A DNA stretch of 24,996 nt from an uncultured Anaerolineales bacterium (GTDB lineage Bacteria > Chloroflexota > Anaerolineae > Anaerolineales > Villigracilaceae). A program made the translations under genes and the position numbers. Under the pieces are notes generated by a model. That model was not told where the DNA came from. It saw nothing but the letters and a program-made list of their open reading frames with translations, and did not search any database. Shown here piece after piece: positions 1-7,307 of the stretch (within the stretch, counting starts at the first letter, position 1; each line of letters starts with the position of its first letter). The stretch lies in contig CALFXA010000260.1 of NCBI GenBank assembly GCA_937928015.1, positions 1 to 24,996 on the forward strand, given 5' to 3'.

Positions 1-1026
1 ATACTGTCTGGGCGGGGTCTTCATGAAATAAGAGGCGGGGGCATACAACGGACCGGCAATACCGCGGTCGCGGGCCAGTTTGACGCAGCGCACGGCGTCG
101 ATGATCACACCGGCGGAGTTGGGGCTGTCCCAGACCTCGAGCTTGGCTTCGAGGTTGAGGGGCACGTTGCCGAAGGTGGTGCCTTCCATGCGGATGTAGC
201 ACCACTTACGGTCGGTCAACCACGGCACATGGTCCGACGGGCCCACATGGACGTCGCCGGCATCGAGCTTGTAGGGCAGCATCGAGGTGACCGCGTTGGT
301 CTTGGAGATCTTCTTGCTTTCCAGGCGCTCACGTTCGAGCATATTGAGGAAGTCGGTGTTGCCGCCGAAATTGAGCTGGTAGGTGCGGTCCACATGCACG
401 CCACGGTCCACGAAGAGCGAGGTCAGCACGCGGTGCACGATGGTCGCGCCCACCTGCGACTTGATGTCGTCGCCGAGGATGGGCAGTCCCGCATCGCGGA
501 AGCGCTTGGCCCAATATTCGGACGAGGCGATGAACACAGGGATGCCATTGACGAAGGCGCAACCCGCCTCGATGGCCTGTTCCACGTACCACTTGGTAGC
601 CATCTCGGAACCGACAGGCAGGAAGTTGACCACCACATCGGTCTTGGTCTCTTTCAGCAGACGGACGATGTCGGCCGTGGGGCCGGGCGCCTTGGTGATG
701 ACCTGCGACAGATACTTGCCCAAGCCGTCGTGGGTCATGCCGCGCACCACGGGCACGTTCAGGTGCGGCACATCCGAGAACTTGTAGGTATTGTTCGGTT
801 CGGCGAAGATGGCCTCGGAAAGGTCCTTGCCCACCTTGGTGATGTTGACATCAATGCCGATCGTGAACTCGATGTCATTGATGTGGTAACCGCCCACACG
901 TGGATGCATGATGCCCGGGATGATAGCGTCATCCTGGGCGTCTTTATAGAATTGCACGCCCTGCACAAGCGACGAGGCGCAGTTCCCAACCCCGATGATG
1001 GCTACGCGTACCTTTTTGTTTGCCAT
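1..1026 (-). CDS. ino1: Inositol-3-phosphate synthase, 3' end cut by window edge
   Basis: Converts glucose 6-phosphate to 1L-myo-inositol 3-phosphate in the cytosol using NAD+, the first step toward inositol lipids or compatible solutes. I read 342 residues without a stop before the window edge, so the C-terminus is missing; the actinobacterial-type family is somewhat longer, so probably only a short tail is lost. Visible motifs are the N-terminal Rossmann glycine loop GVGNCASS (residues 12-19), [11 protein letters not shown] (136-146), [11 protein letters not shown] (185-195) and [12 protein letters not shown] (228-239), all typical of this family. The ATG at 1026 follows a good AAGGAG-type ribosome site at 1031-1038. 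It is transcribed away from the histidine-kinase operon, and a plausible promoter lies at 1058-1086. Family assignment is firm; the physiological end product is not shown. Confidence 0.93.
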   Translation of the reverse strand, partial: MANKKVRVAIIGVGNCASSLVQGVQFYKDAQDDAIIPGIMHPRVGGYHINDIEFTIGIDVNITKVGKDLSEAIFAEPNNTYKFSDVPHLNVPVVRGMTHDGLGKYLSQVITKAPGPTADIVRLLKETKTDVVVNFLPVGSEMATKWYVEQAIEAGCAFVNGIPVFIASSEYWAKRFRDAGLPILGDDIKSQVGATIVHRVLTSLFVDRGVHVDRTYQLNFGGNTDFLNMLERERLESKKISKTNAVTSMLPYKLDAGDVHVGPSDHVPWLTDRKWCYIRMEGTTFGNVPLNLEAKLEVWDSPNSAGVIIDAVRCVKLARDRGIAGPLYAPASYFMKTPPRQY

Positions 1027-1057
1027 GAATACCTTCTCCTTGACTTGGATTTTCGAA

Positions 1058-1086
1058 ATTGTATTCGATTTTCATCACAAAACCAA
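1058..1086 (-). promoter_or_regulatory. Predicted sigma70-type promoter of ino1
   Basis: Read on the minus strand, TTGGTT (1081-1086) and TACAAT (1058-1063) are separated by exactly 17 bases. Transcription would begin about 25 bases before the ino1 start codon, leaving room for the AAGGAG ribosome site. The -10 box is strong and the -35 box matches only its TTG. Confidence 0.55.
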
Positions 1087-1107
1087 AGTACCGATAGGCC
1101 CGTGATG

Positions 1108-1113
1108 TATAAT
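1108..1113 (+). promoter_or_regulatory. Predicted -10 box of the histidine-kinase operon
   Basis: A perfect TATAAT lies 27 bases before the ATG at 1141. No convincing -35 box was found at the usual spacing. Its position supports a start at 1141, because an ATG at 1105 would overlap the -10 box. Confidence 0.45.
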
Positions 1114-1140
1114 CTTACCGTGATAGATTTCAGAGCGGAT

Positions 1141-2400
1141 ATGCCTGACGAACCCAATCCACACATCGAGCGTCTCGCCGAACTGACCCGCAGCCTGGTC
1201 GCCACGCAAGATGTGGAGGCCTACCTTCAGGCCCTGGTCTCGGCCGCCGTGGAACTCACTCACAGCGAGACCGCTTCGATCCTCGAGCTGGACCGTGACG
1301 CTAACGAATTGCGCTTCCGCGCCGTGCCCTGGTATCACCGCGACGTCCTGTTGGCTATCAGCGTCCCCGTCGACGCCAGCGTGGCGGGATGGGTGGCGCA
1401 GAAGACTGCCCCGCTGGTCATTTCAGATGTCCGCAAGGACGAGCGTCACTTCCGCAAGGTGGACGAGGCCAGCCGCTTTCAAACCCGCTCCCTGCTGGCC
1501 GTCCCGCTGCGTCAGCGTGACAAGGTGCTGGGGGTCTTCGAGGCGCTCAACAAGGCGGATGACGCCCATTATACCGAGGATGACGTTGCAATCCTAGAGA
1601 CGCTGGCCGCGCTGGCGTCTGCTGTCATGCACAACGACACACTCGAACGGCGCATCAAGGCTTCTTACAATGAGGTGGCCGAACTCGACCGCCTGAAAAG
1701 CGACTTCATTGCCATCACTTCGCACGAACTCCGCACCCCGCTCGGGTTGATTCTCGGGCATGCCACCTTCATGCGCGAACTGGTCGGCAGCCAGTACAGC
1801 GAGCAGCTCGACGCAATCATCCGCAACGCCACCAAACTCAAAGAGATCATCGAAGACCTGTCCAGTGTGGACAACTACCAGTCCGGGCTGGCGCGCATCC
1901 GTCAACGTCAGGTCTCGATTGCGCGTGTGGTCGAGGAGGTGGCGATCTCCTTCCGCGAAGCGGCGCGGCAAAAGGGTGTCTCCCTGCGTACCAACATCAG
2001 CGGCGGAGAATTGCTGGTGGAAGCCGACGCAAACAAGATCGCCATCGCCATCAGCAACCTGGTCAAGAACGCCGTCACCTTCACCGATCAGGGCGGGCAC
2101 ATCTTGATCTCCGCCGAGACCGTGCCCGGCTATATCAAGGTCTCGGTCATCGACGATGGCATTGGCATCCCGCCCTCCGACCTGCCGCGCATCTTCGAGC
2201 GATTCTTCCAGGTCGAGTCGCACCTCACCCGCCGCCACGGCGGTATGGGACTCGGCCTCTCGGTGGCCAAGGCCATGATCGAAATGCATGGCGGGCGCAT
2301 CTGGGCCGAAAGCGTGGCCGGACGCGGCAGCAACTTCACCTTCCTCCTCCCCATCACTCCACAACAGACGAGGCCCGTCACCCCCGCGTTGCTGGGATGA
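1141..2400 (+). CDS. Soluble GAF-domain sensor histidine kinase
   Basis: Two-component sensor kinase of 419 residues with no signal peptide or membrane helix, so it senses a cytoplasmic cue. Order of parts: a GAF domain at about residues 8-165, a short helical linker, a HisKA dimerisation domain with the H-box SHELRTP and phospho-acceptor His195, then a HATPase_c domain with N-box Asn306/Asn310, DDGIGI (338-343), FERFFQ (352-357) and GMGLGL (368-373). All catalytic boxes are intact. The reading frame stays open upstream to 229, but that part overlaps ino1 and is antisense to it. I chose ATG 1141 because a TATAAT box ends 27 bases before it and the protein begins just ahead of the GAF domain. 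Its stop overlaps the next start as ATGA, indicating translational coupling. No response regulator is adjacent; the nearest is at 12208-12909. The GAF ligand is unknown. Confidence 0.9.
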   Translation: MPDEPNPHIERLAELTRSLVATQDVEAYLQALVSAAVELTHSETASILELDRDANELRFRAVPWYHRDVLLAISVPVDASVAGWVAQKTAPLVISDVRKDERHFRKVDEASRFQTRSLLAVPLRQRDKVLGVFEALNKADDAHYTEDDVAILETLAALASAVMHNDTLERRIKASYNEVAELDRLKSDFIAITSHELRTPLGLILGHATFMRELVGSQYSEQLDAIIRNATKLKEIIEDLSSVDNYQSGLARIRQRQVSIARVVEEVAISFREAARQKGVSLRTNISGGELLVEADANKIAIAISNLVKNAVTFTDQGGHILISAETVPGYIKVSVIDDGIGIPPSDLPRIFERFFQVESHLTRRHGGMGLGLSVAKAMIEMHGGRIWAESVAGRGSNFTFLLPITPQQTRPVTPALLG

Positions 2401-3419
2401 CCCAACCCCAATCCACTCCCTCGCCCCATAAAGCCATGGACCCTTCCTTCATTGTCGCCGGGCGCTTCGCGCGCGAATACCTGATCCCCCCTGTTGGACA
2501 TCCCCTGCTGGACTCCCCGGGCGGGGATTTGCTTTATGCCGCCGGCGGACTGGCCGTGTGGGACCCCAGCGTGGGTCTGCTTTCGCGCGTAGGCGAGGAC
2601 CTGCCCCGTCACTGGCTGGCCGCGCTGCAAAGGCGCGGCTTCGACACGCGCGGAATCAAGGTGCTGCAACAAAACCTGGACCTGCGGGCCTTCATCGCCT
2701 ACACCGACTTCGAGCACCGCAGCCGCAACAGTCCCGTCTCCCATTTCGCCCGCCGCGAGATGACCTTCCCCAAGTCGCTGCTGGGCTACCAGCCCGACCA
2801 GGCCGTGGAGGGCCTCTCCCCTTCGGTGAGCGACATCCCTCGCGAGTTCATGGACGCGCGCGCCATCCACATCTGCCCGATGGACTTCACCATCCAGAGC
2901 CAGTTGGTGGCGGCCTTCAAGGGCGGATCGGCCACCACCCTCAGCCTGGACCCTGCGCCCGAGGCCATGTCCCCCGCCCGCTTCAAGGACCTGCGCATAC
3001 TCCTGCAAGGCGTGACGCTCTTCCTGCCTTCGGAGGAGGAACTGCGCGCGCTGTTCTGGGGCGAGACACACGACCTGTGGGAGATGATCGAAGCCGTCAG
3101 CCCGTATGGCTGCGAGGTGATCGTGGTCAAGCGCGGCACGTATGGTCAACTGGTGTACGATGTGGCGGGTCATCACCGCTGGGAGGTGCCCGCCTACCCC
3201 GCCCGCCTGGCCGACCCAACCGGCGTGGGCAGCGCCTTCTGCGGCGGATGCCTGGCGGGCTATCAAAAAACGTTCCACCCACTCGAAGCGGTCCTGCATG
3301 GGAGCATCTCCGCTTCGCTCAAACTGGAAGGCAGCGGTCCGTTCTACCCGATGGACGTGCTGCCCGGGTTGACCGAGGCGCGCCTGCAAGCCCTGCGTGA
3401 AATGGTCAGAGAGGTGTAA
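2397..3419 (+). CDS. PfkB/ribokinase-family protein lacking the usual catalytic Asp
   Basis: 340 residues with the ribokinase (PfkB) fold, whose members phosphorylate sugars or nucleosides with ATP. The N-terminal sugar-side glycine pair is present (AAGGLAVW, residues 48-55), followed by a GLLSRVGEDL strand and a late VIVVKRGTYGQLVYD segment typical of the fold. The anion-hole motif, normally D-T-x-G-A-G-D with Asp as catalytic base, reads DPTGVGS here, so the base is Ser279 (codon AGC, 3231-3233). AGC to either Asp codon needs two changes, so a single sequencing error is unlikely. It may be a non-catalytic sugar-binding or regulatory protein, or an enzyme with altered chemistry. Its start overlaps the kinase stop (ATGA), and its stop abuts the peptidase start. 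The fold assignment is firm; substrate and activity are unknown. Confidence 0.82.
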   Translation: MTQPQSTPSPHKAMDPSFIVAGRFAREYLIPPVGHPLLDSPGGDLLYAAGGLAVWDPSVGLLSRVGEDLPRHWLAALQRRGFDTRGIKVLQQNLDLRAFIAYTDFEHRSRNSPVSHFARREMTFPKSLLGYQPDQAVEGLSPSVSDIPREFMDARAIHICPMDFTIQSQLVAAFKGGSATTLSLDPAPEAMSPARFKDLRILLQGVTLFLPSEEELRALFWGETHDLWEMIEAVSPYGCEVIVVKRGTYGQLVYDVAGHHRWEVPAYPARLADPTGVGSAFCGGCLAGYQKTFHPLEAVLHGSISASLKLEGSGPFYPMDVLPGLTEARLQALREMVREV

Positions 3420-4505
3420 ATGCGCGCACGTCTGCTCGATCTTGCCATTGCCATTCAACAAGTCCCTGCGCCGACCTTCGAAGAGGGCGTCCGCGCCGAC
3501 TTCGTGCAGTCCAAGTTCATCGAGGAGGGTCTGCTCGATGTCTCGAAGGATGAGTTGGGCAACGTCTACGGCCGATTGGCGGGAAACGGATCGGGTGCGC
3601 CGCTGGTGACGGTCGCTCACCTGGATACGGTCTTTCCAAACGGGACCAGTCTTGAGGTCCGCGAAGAAGGGGATCGGATCTACGGCCCGGGCTTGGGAGA
3701 TAACTCCATCGGCGTGGCTGCGCTGATCGAACTTGTCCGCCTCATCCGCCAGCGGAACATCGAGTTGGGCGGCGACCTGTGGCTGGTGGCGGACGTGGGC
3801 GAGGAGGGTCTCGGCGACCTGCGCGGGATGCGCAAGGTGGTGGAGCGTTTTGGCGCAAAGGTGCAGGGTTACCTGATCGTGGAGGGACTCGCGCTGGGAC
3901 ACGTCTACCATCGCGCCATCGGCGTGCGTCGCTATCGCGTCACCGCGCGGACGGCGGGCGGGCACTCGTGGTCCGATTTCGGGCAGCCTTCGGCCATCCA
4001 TGAGCTGGCGCGGCTGGTGACGCAGATCGCCGCGCTGCGCGTGCCCGTCACACCGCGTACCACCCTGAACGTGGGCGTGATCGCGGGCGGGACGACGATC
4101 AACACCCTGGCAGCGGAAGCCTGGTTCGAACTGGACCTGCGCTCGGAGAACGCGGACACGTTGGCCGTGCTGACCGAGCAGGCCGAGCAGTTGATCGCGG
4201 CGGCCAATCGCTCGGGCGTGAGCGTGGAAGCCGTCCTAATCGGGCAACGCCCCGCAGGAGAAATTTCCATTCAACACCCGTTCATCCAACTTGGACTGCG
4301 CTGTCTCGAACAGCAGGGACTCGGCAGCAACTTGACCTCGGGCTCCACCGACGCGAACATCCCGCTCAGCCAGGGCATCCCTGCCGTGGTGCTGGGCGTG
4401 ACCACGGGCGGTGGCGCACATACCAGACACGAATACATTCTCACCGAGCCCATCGAGCAGGGCATGAATCAATTGGTATGTTTTGTCAGCAAGGCGTGGG
4501 GATGA
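3420..4505 (+). CDS. M20-family zinc metallopeptidase/deacylase
   Basis: 361-residue soluble member of the M20/M25/M40 di-zinc hydrolase family, which includes aminoacylases, carboxypeptidases and dipeptidases. Metal and catalytic residues are visible in order: His67 and Asp69 in VAHLDTVF, bridging Asp94 in GLGDNS, catalytic and ligand Glu128-Glu129 in GEEGLGD, Glu155 in IVEG, and His337 in HTRHEY. The inserted lid/dimerisation domain begins near residue 165 and has the usual GGHSW (180-184). The ATG directly follows the preceding TAA, so it belongs to the same operon as the kinase and PfkB-like protein. No signal peptide is present, so it acts in the cytosol. Substrate cannot be read from sequence; a peptide or N-acyl amino acid is likely. 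The operon appears to end here. Confidence 0.88.
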   Translation: MRARLLDLAIAIQQVPAPTFEEGVRADFVQSKFIEEGLLDVSKDELGNVYGRLAGNGSGAPLVTVAHLDTVFPNGTSLEVREEGDRIYGPGLGDNSIGVAALIELVRLIRQRNIELGGDLWLVADVGEEGLGDLRGMRKVVERFGAKVQGYLIVEGLALGHVYHRAIGVRRYRVTARTAGGHSWSDFGQPSAIHELARLVTQIAALRVPVTPRTTLNVGVIAGGTTINTLAAEAWFELDLRSENADTLAVLTEQAEQLIAAANRSGVSVEAVLIGQRPAGEISIQHPFIQLGLRCLEQQGLGSNLTSGSTDANIPLSQGIPAVVLGVTTGGGAHTRHEYILTEPIEQGMNQLVCFVSKAWG

Positions 4506-4594
4506 GGCGAATCAATCGTTAATGACTATCTGACGGCCTTCATTGGCACGAATTGTTGTATTGTCACCGTATAGGATGAAAGGATAGAGAAGCC

Positions 4595-4936
4595 ATGAAA
4601 CTTTATAAATTTATTTCTTTTGCATCCTTAGCGGTTCTTGTTTTTGCGCTATTTCTTCTCGCATCTTTACCTTTTAGGTTTCCACATTCATCGATTGCCT
4701 GGCAGCCTGCCCTTCTCTTTCTCAGTCCTGCCATCGTGCTCGTGGCGCTTCTTTTCCTGAAGCCTATTCTTTCAAGAAGAGTGTTCCTTCTTACCTTGGG
4801 TTTTTTTGTCCTGATATATGTTTTATTAACTCTGGCAGGATGGATGTCGCCCATTCTGCTTGGAATCTTTTTGATGGCATGTCTTCCTTTATATTTTGGC
4901 AGAAACGCAGCCACTCTTGATATTCATCGCAAATAA
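4595..4936 (+). CDS. Small multi-spanning membrane protein, unknown function
   Basis: 113-residue, very hydrophobic protein with about four predicted membrane helices (roughly residues 5-26, 38-57, 62-82 and 84-101), with short basic stretches between them (for example SRR at 60-62). I do not recognise a family. The ATG at 4595 is preceded by GGATAGAGAAG, a plausible ribosome site. Base composition is plainly more AT-rich than the flanking genes, with frequent T runs and codons such as TTT and CTT that neighbours avoid; that hints at a recent acquisition or weak codon selection. It stands alone, 89 bases after the peptidase gene, and ends at a terminator shared with the convergent dehydrogenase gene. 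A hydrophobic protein with a ribosome site and no other ORF of note in this stretch is probably real. Confidence 0.65.
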   Translation: MKLYKFISFASLAVLVFALFLLASLPFRFPHSSIAWQPALLFLSPAIVLVALLFLKPILSRRVFLLTLGFFVLIYVLLTLAGWMSPILLGIFLMACLPLYFGRNAATLDIHRK

Positions 4937-4947
4937 TTCAAATAAGG

Positions 4948-4980
4948 AAAGAGGTCGCCTAATAGCGACCTCTTTTTGTT
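4948..4980. terminator. Bidirectional rho-independent terminator
   Basis: A perfect 9-bp stem, AGAGGTCGC (4950-4958) with GCGACCTCT (4965-4973), has a 6-base loop and can extend by two A-T pairs. It is followed by a T-rich tract on the plus strand and by TTTCC on the minus strand. It lies between convergent genes and can serve both, best in the plus direction. Confidence 0.85.
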
Positions 4981-4983
4981 TTC

Positions 4984-5997
4984 CTACTTCCCATACCTCT
5001 TGCGGATCTCAGGCAGGAAATAATCGTCGAAGAAGGCATCGACGTCGTAGTCGGGCTTCCAGCCCCATTCAGCGCGAGCCAGGGAGTCGTCCACGTCCTC
5101 AGGCCACGAGTCGACGATGCCCTGTCGGCGCGGATTGGGTGCAAAGCTGATGTCCGCACCGGGGAAGGCTTTCACGGCACGGTCGCGGAACTCGCCCGCA
5201 GTCAATGCGAAGGCGGCGATGTTGTAGACCGTGTGCGAGAGTTTCTCGCGCGGAGTCTCGGTCAGCACCATCAGCGACTTGATTGCATCGGGCATGGCCA
5301 TGAACGAGATCTTGGTGTCCTCGCGCACGAAGCAGGCGTAGGGTTTGCCTTGGGCGGCGGCATGCAGCATCTCGGGACCGTAATCGCTGGTCCCGCCGCT
5401 GGGCATGGTGAAAGCGGAGATCAGGCCCGGGAAACGGATGGCGCGAAAATCCAGCATGGAGGGGGGATTGTCGTCGAGGTGTTTCTGTCCGAAGTAGCGG
5501 CTGTAATACATCCCCAACTTTTCGCAATAGAGCTTGTTGCATCCGTACATGGTGTGCGGCGTGTTGTGTTCGTCCTCCTTCACGCAGCCCGCCGCAACTT
5601 TGGCGGCCAGGTCGTTCATGCCGTAGGCGGCAATCGAACTCGGGAACAAGAACTTGACTTCCTTCTTATATTTCTCCGAGCGATAGGCCGCCAGCATCAG
5701 CAACTGCATCGTGCCTTCCACGTTGATGCGATGCGCCTCCTCGGTGGCCACCTCGGCCTTCGACGAGAGCGAAGCCGCCAGGTGGAAGATCACGTCGAAA
5801 TCATAGTCATAAAAGGTTTTTACCTTATAAACCAAATCCCCCTGTACGTGCTCAGACGTCATCTTGCGAATCGAGTCGGGCAAGGGCGCCAGGTCTGAGG
5901 TCACGATGCGGAAACCGCCTCGCTCCGCCAGGTTTTGCACCAGCGCTTGCCCGATCTCACCACAAGCTCCGGTAATCAGCACGAGTTTTTCACTCAT
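4984..5997 (-). CDS. SDR-type L-threonine 3-dehydrogenase-like oxidoreductase
   Basis: 337-residue extended short-chain dehydrogenase (NAD-dependent epimerase/dehydratase superfamily). The NAD-binding glycines are Gly10, Gly13 and Gly16, the catalytic Ser is in FPSSIAAYG (Ser120/121), and the Tyr-Lys pair is Y151-x3-K155. The C-terminal half carries features I associate with the short-chain threonine dehydrogenases of bacteria, archaea and animals: GGTSDYG (201-207), then RRQGIVDSWP, VDDSLAR and WGWKPDYD. That enzyme oxidises L-threonine to 2-amino-3-ketobutyrate. A sugar-nucleotide epimerase is the main alternative, but the C-terminus fits threonine dehydrogenase better. The ATG at 5997 has a strong AAGGAGG ribosome site. 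No 2-amino-3-ketobutyrate CoA ligase gene is adjacent. It is transcribed divergently from the lipoprotein gene. Confidence 0.8.
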   Translation of the reverse strand: MSEKLVLITGACGEIGQALVQNLAERGGFRIVTSDLAPLPDSIRKMTSEHVQGDLVYKVKTFYDYDFDVIFHLAASLSSKAEVATEEAHRINVEGTMQLLMLAAYRSEKYKKEVKFLFPSSIAAYGMNDLAAKVAAGCVKEDEHNTPHTMYGCNKLYCEKLGMYYSRYFGQKHLDDNPPSMLDFRAIRFPGLISAFTMPSGGTSDYGPEMLHAAAQGKPYACFVREDTKISFMAMPDAIKSLMVLTETPREKLSHTVYNIAAFALTAGEFRDRAVKAFPGADISFAPNPRRQGIVDSWPEDVDDSLARAEWGWKPDYDVDAFFDDYFLPEIRKRYGK

Positions 5998-6034
5998 TGT
6001 GCCTCCTTCAGTCTGCTGGAATGACGAGCGACTT

Positions 6035-6046
6035 TATTGTACAATA
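6035..6046. promoter_or_regulatory. Palindromic overlapping -10 boxes of divergent genes
   Basis: A perfect 12-base palindrome, TATTGTACAATA, contains TACAAT on each strand (plus 6040-6045; minus, complement of 6036-6041). It sits 37 bases from the dehydrogenase start and 42 bases from the lipoprotein start. Neither strand has a good -35 box at 17 bases, so it could also be a regulator site. Confidence 0.4.
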
Positions 6047-6087
6047 CCTTGCCATCGCATCCCCGCGTAAATTGTCACCAAACCGAT

Positions 6088-6879
6088 ATGATTTTCACAC
6101 GGCATTTTCTCATTCTCTTGATTCTTGGCGGACTGCTCTCTGCCTGTTCGGTGCTGGAAGCGCCCATCGTGGAGGTCCCGGCACCGACGGTTACCGACAC
6201 TCCGGTCCAGACCCCAACCCGCGTCTGGTTCCCGCCCTCACCCACCACCGTGCCCCAGACCTTTTCCACCTTCACGCCCACCCCCGAGATGCGGCCCGGC
6301 CTGGGCGACACCACCGTCCGTGACTCGTTCACTGATGCCACCTTGTGGGACATGGCCTCATCCGACCAGGGTTCGGCCAGCGTGGAAAATAACCGCCTGT
6401 CACTGGCCGCCGCCTCGAAGAACTACATCTTCAGCCTGCGCCGCTACCTCGACGTGGGCAGCTTCTACGCCGAAGTCACCGCCCGTCCCAGCCTGTGCCG
6501 CGGCGATGACTCGTACGGGGTGCTGGTCCGCGCCAATGCGGTGGCGTATTACCGCTTCGCGTTGACCTGCAATGGCATGGTCGGCGCGGAACGAGTGCGA
6601 TTCAACAACCGACAGATTTTGCAGGAGCCCACTCTCAGCGGCGACGCACCCATCGGTGCGCCGGGCGAGGTGCGCATCGGCGTGTGGGCTGTCGGCACGG
6701 AGCTGCGCCTGTTCCTGAACGGCCGATTCCAGTTCGCGGTCAACGACGCCAGCTTCGGCAACGGCACCCTCGGCCTGTTCGCCAGTTCGTCGGGCGACAC
6801 ACCCGTCACCGTCAACTTCACCGACCTGATCATCCAGGACGTGAATTACAGTCTGCCCACGCGCACGCCGCTGCCTTGA
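6088..6879 (+). CDS. Lipoprotein with concanavalin/LamG-like domain
   Basis: 263-residue exported lipoprotein. The signal peptide begins with basic residues, has a hydrophobic core and ends at lipobox LSAC, so Cys20 should be lipidated. Residues 25-70 form a Pro/Thr-rich spacer. The remainder, about 75-255, is a beta-rich module of the concanavalin/laminin-G-like type: DSFTDATLWDM, alternating strands, and ELRLFLNGRFQFAV followed by GTLGLFASS, the usual end of such domains. These modules bind or trim carbohydrate, but no catalytic residues can be named. The open frame extends upstream to 6037; ATG 6088 is chosen because it begins a proper signal peptide. No Shine-Dalgarno site is evident. It stands alone or heads the following set of genes. 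Confidence 0.78.
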   Translation: MIFTRHFLILLILGGLLSACSVLEAPIVEVPAPTVTDTPVQTPTRVWFPPSPTTVPQTFSTFTPTPEMRPGLGDTTVRDSFTDATLWDMASSDQGSASVENNRLSLAAASKNYIFSLRRYLDVGSFYAEVTARPSLCRGDDSYGVLVRANAVAYYRFALTCNGMVGAERVRFNNRQILQEPTLSGDAPIGAPGEVRIGVWAVGTELRLFLNGRFQFAVNDASFGNGTLGLFASSSGDTPVTVNFTDLIIQDVNYSLPTRTPLP

Positions 6880-6930
6880 CCGTGGATGGTATATAAGTAA
6901 GGGGGGCGTTTTTCTCGCATGTCTGGGCCT

Positions 6931-6936
6931 TATAAT
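6931..6936 (+). promoter_or_regulatory. Perfect -10 box 8 bases before a start codon
   Basis: TATAAT ends 8 bases before the ATG at 6945. With the usual distance from -10 box to first transcribed base, the message would begin within a base or two of the start codon, so the gene is probably leaderless. No Shine-Dalgarno sequence fits between them. Confidence 0.5.
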
Positions 6937-6944
6937 CGTGAGCG

Positions 6945-7307
6945 ATGTCAAAAGGCAACGATCCAACAGATGCAGAAGATTACCTGACTCACCTCCGCTG
7001 GCATAGCCGCGACGGACACGGCCATTCGGTTCGATACGAGCCGAGGTGGAAGTACAAAAGAGTCTATACGCGCTGGGGGAAAGAATCCCCCGTTTTAGGC
7101 TGGATTTTCATTGGGGTACTTTTGATTGCGTTCGCTTACATTTTGTACCAAGCGATTGTGATGCACTCCGGGCTGGAAATATACATCAGCCTGGTGGTTG
7201 GGCTGGCGCTCGTCATTTTGTATTTTGCAGTGCGTGACTTGAAAAAGAGCGAGGCAAAGTCAGGCGAAGACATCCAAAAAGAAGCACCCCATGAACGCGA
7301 AGATTAA
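6945..7307 (+). CDS. Two-helix membrane protein, unknown function
   Basis: 120-residue protein I do not recognise. The first 48 residues are polar and rich in His, Arg, Trp and Tyr (for example LRWHSRDGHGHS, residues 17-28, and YEPRWKYKRVYTRWG). Two predicted membrane helices follow, at about 50-69 and 76-95, and then an acidic and lysine-rich tail. Both termini probably lie on the same side, most likely the cytoplasm because the first loop is basic. Translation appears leaderless from ATG 6945, next to a perfect TATAAT. Its 3' end overlaps the following membrane-protein gene by 17 bases, so the two are co-transcribed and may form a complex. Confidence 0.72.
   Translation: MSKGNDPTDAEDYLTHLRWHSRDGHGHSVRYEPRWKYKRVYTRWGKESPVLGWIFIGVLLIAFAYILYQAIVMHSGLEIYISLVVGLALVILYFAVRDLKKSEAKSGEDIQKEAPHERED

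Noticed and set aside
229..1104. Upstream extension of the histidine-kinase frame on the plus strand
   Set aside because: It is antisense to ino1, whose sequence and motifs are unmistakable, and has no domain of its own.
2130..4001. 623-codon open frame on the minus strand
   Set aside because: It lies opposite the histidine kinase, PfkB-like and M20 genes, all with intact motifs; its composition is that of a shadow frame in high-GC DNA.
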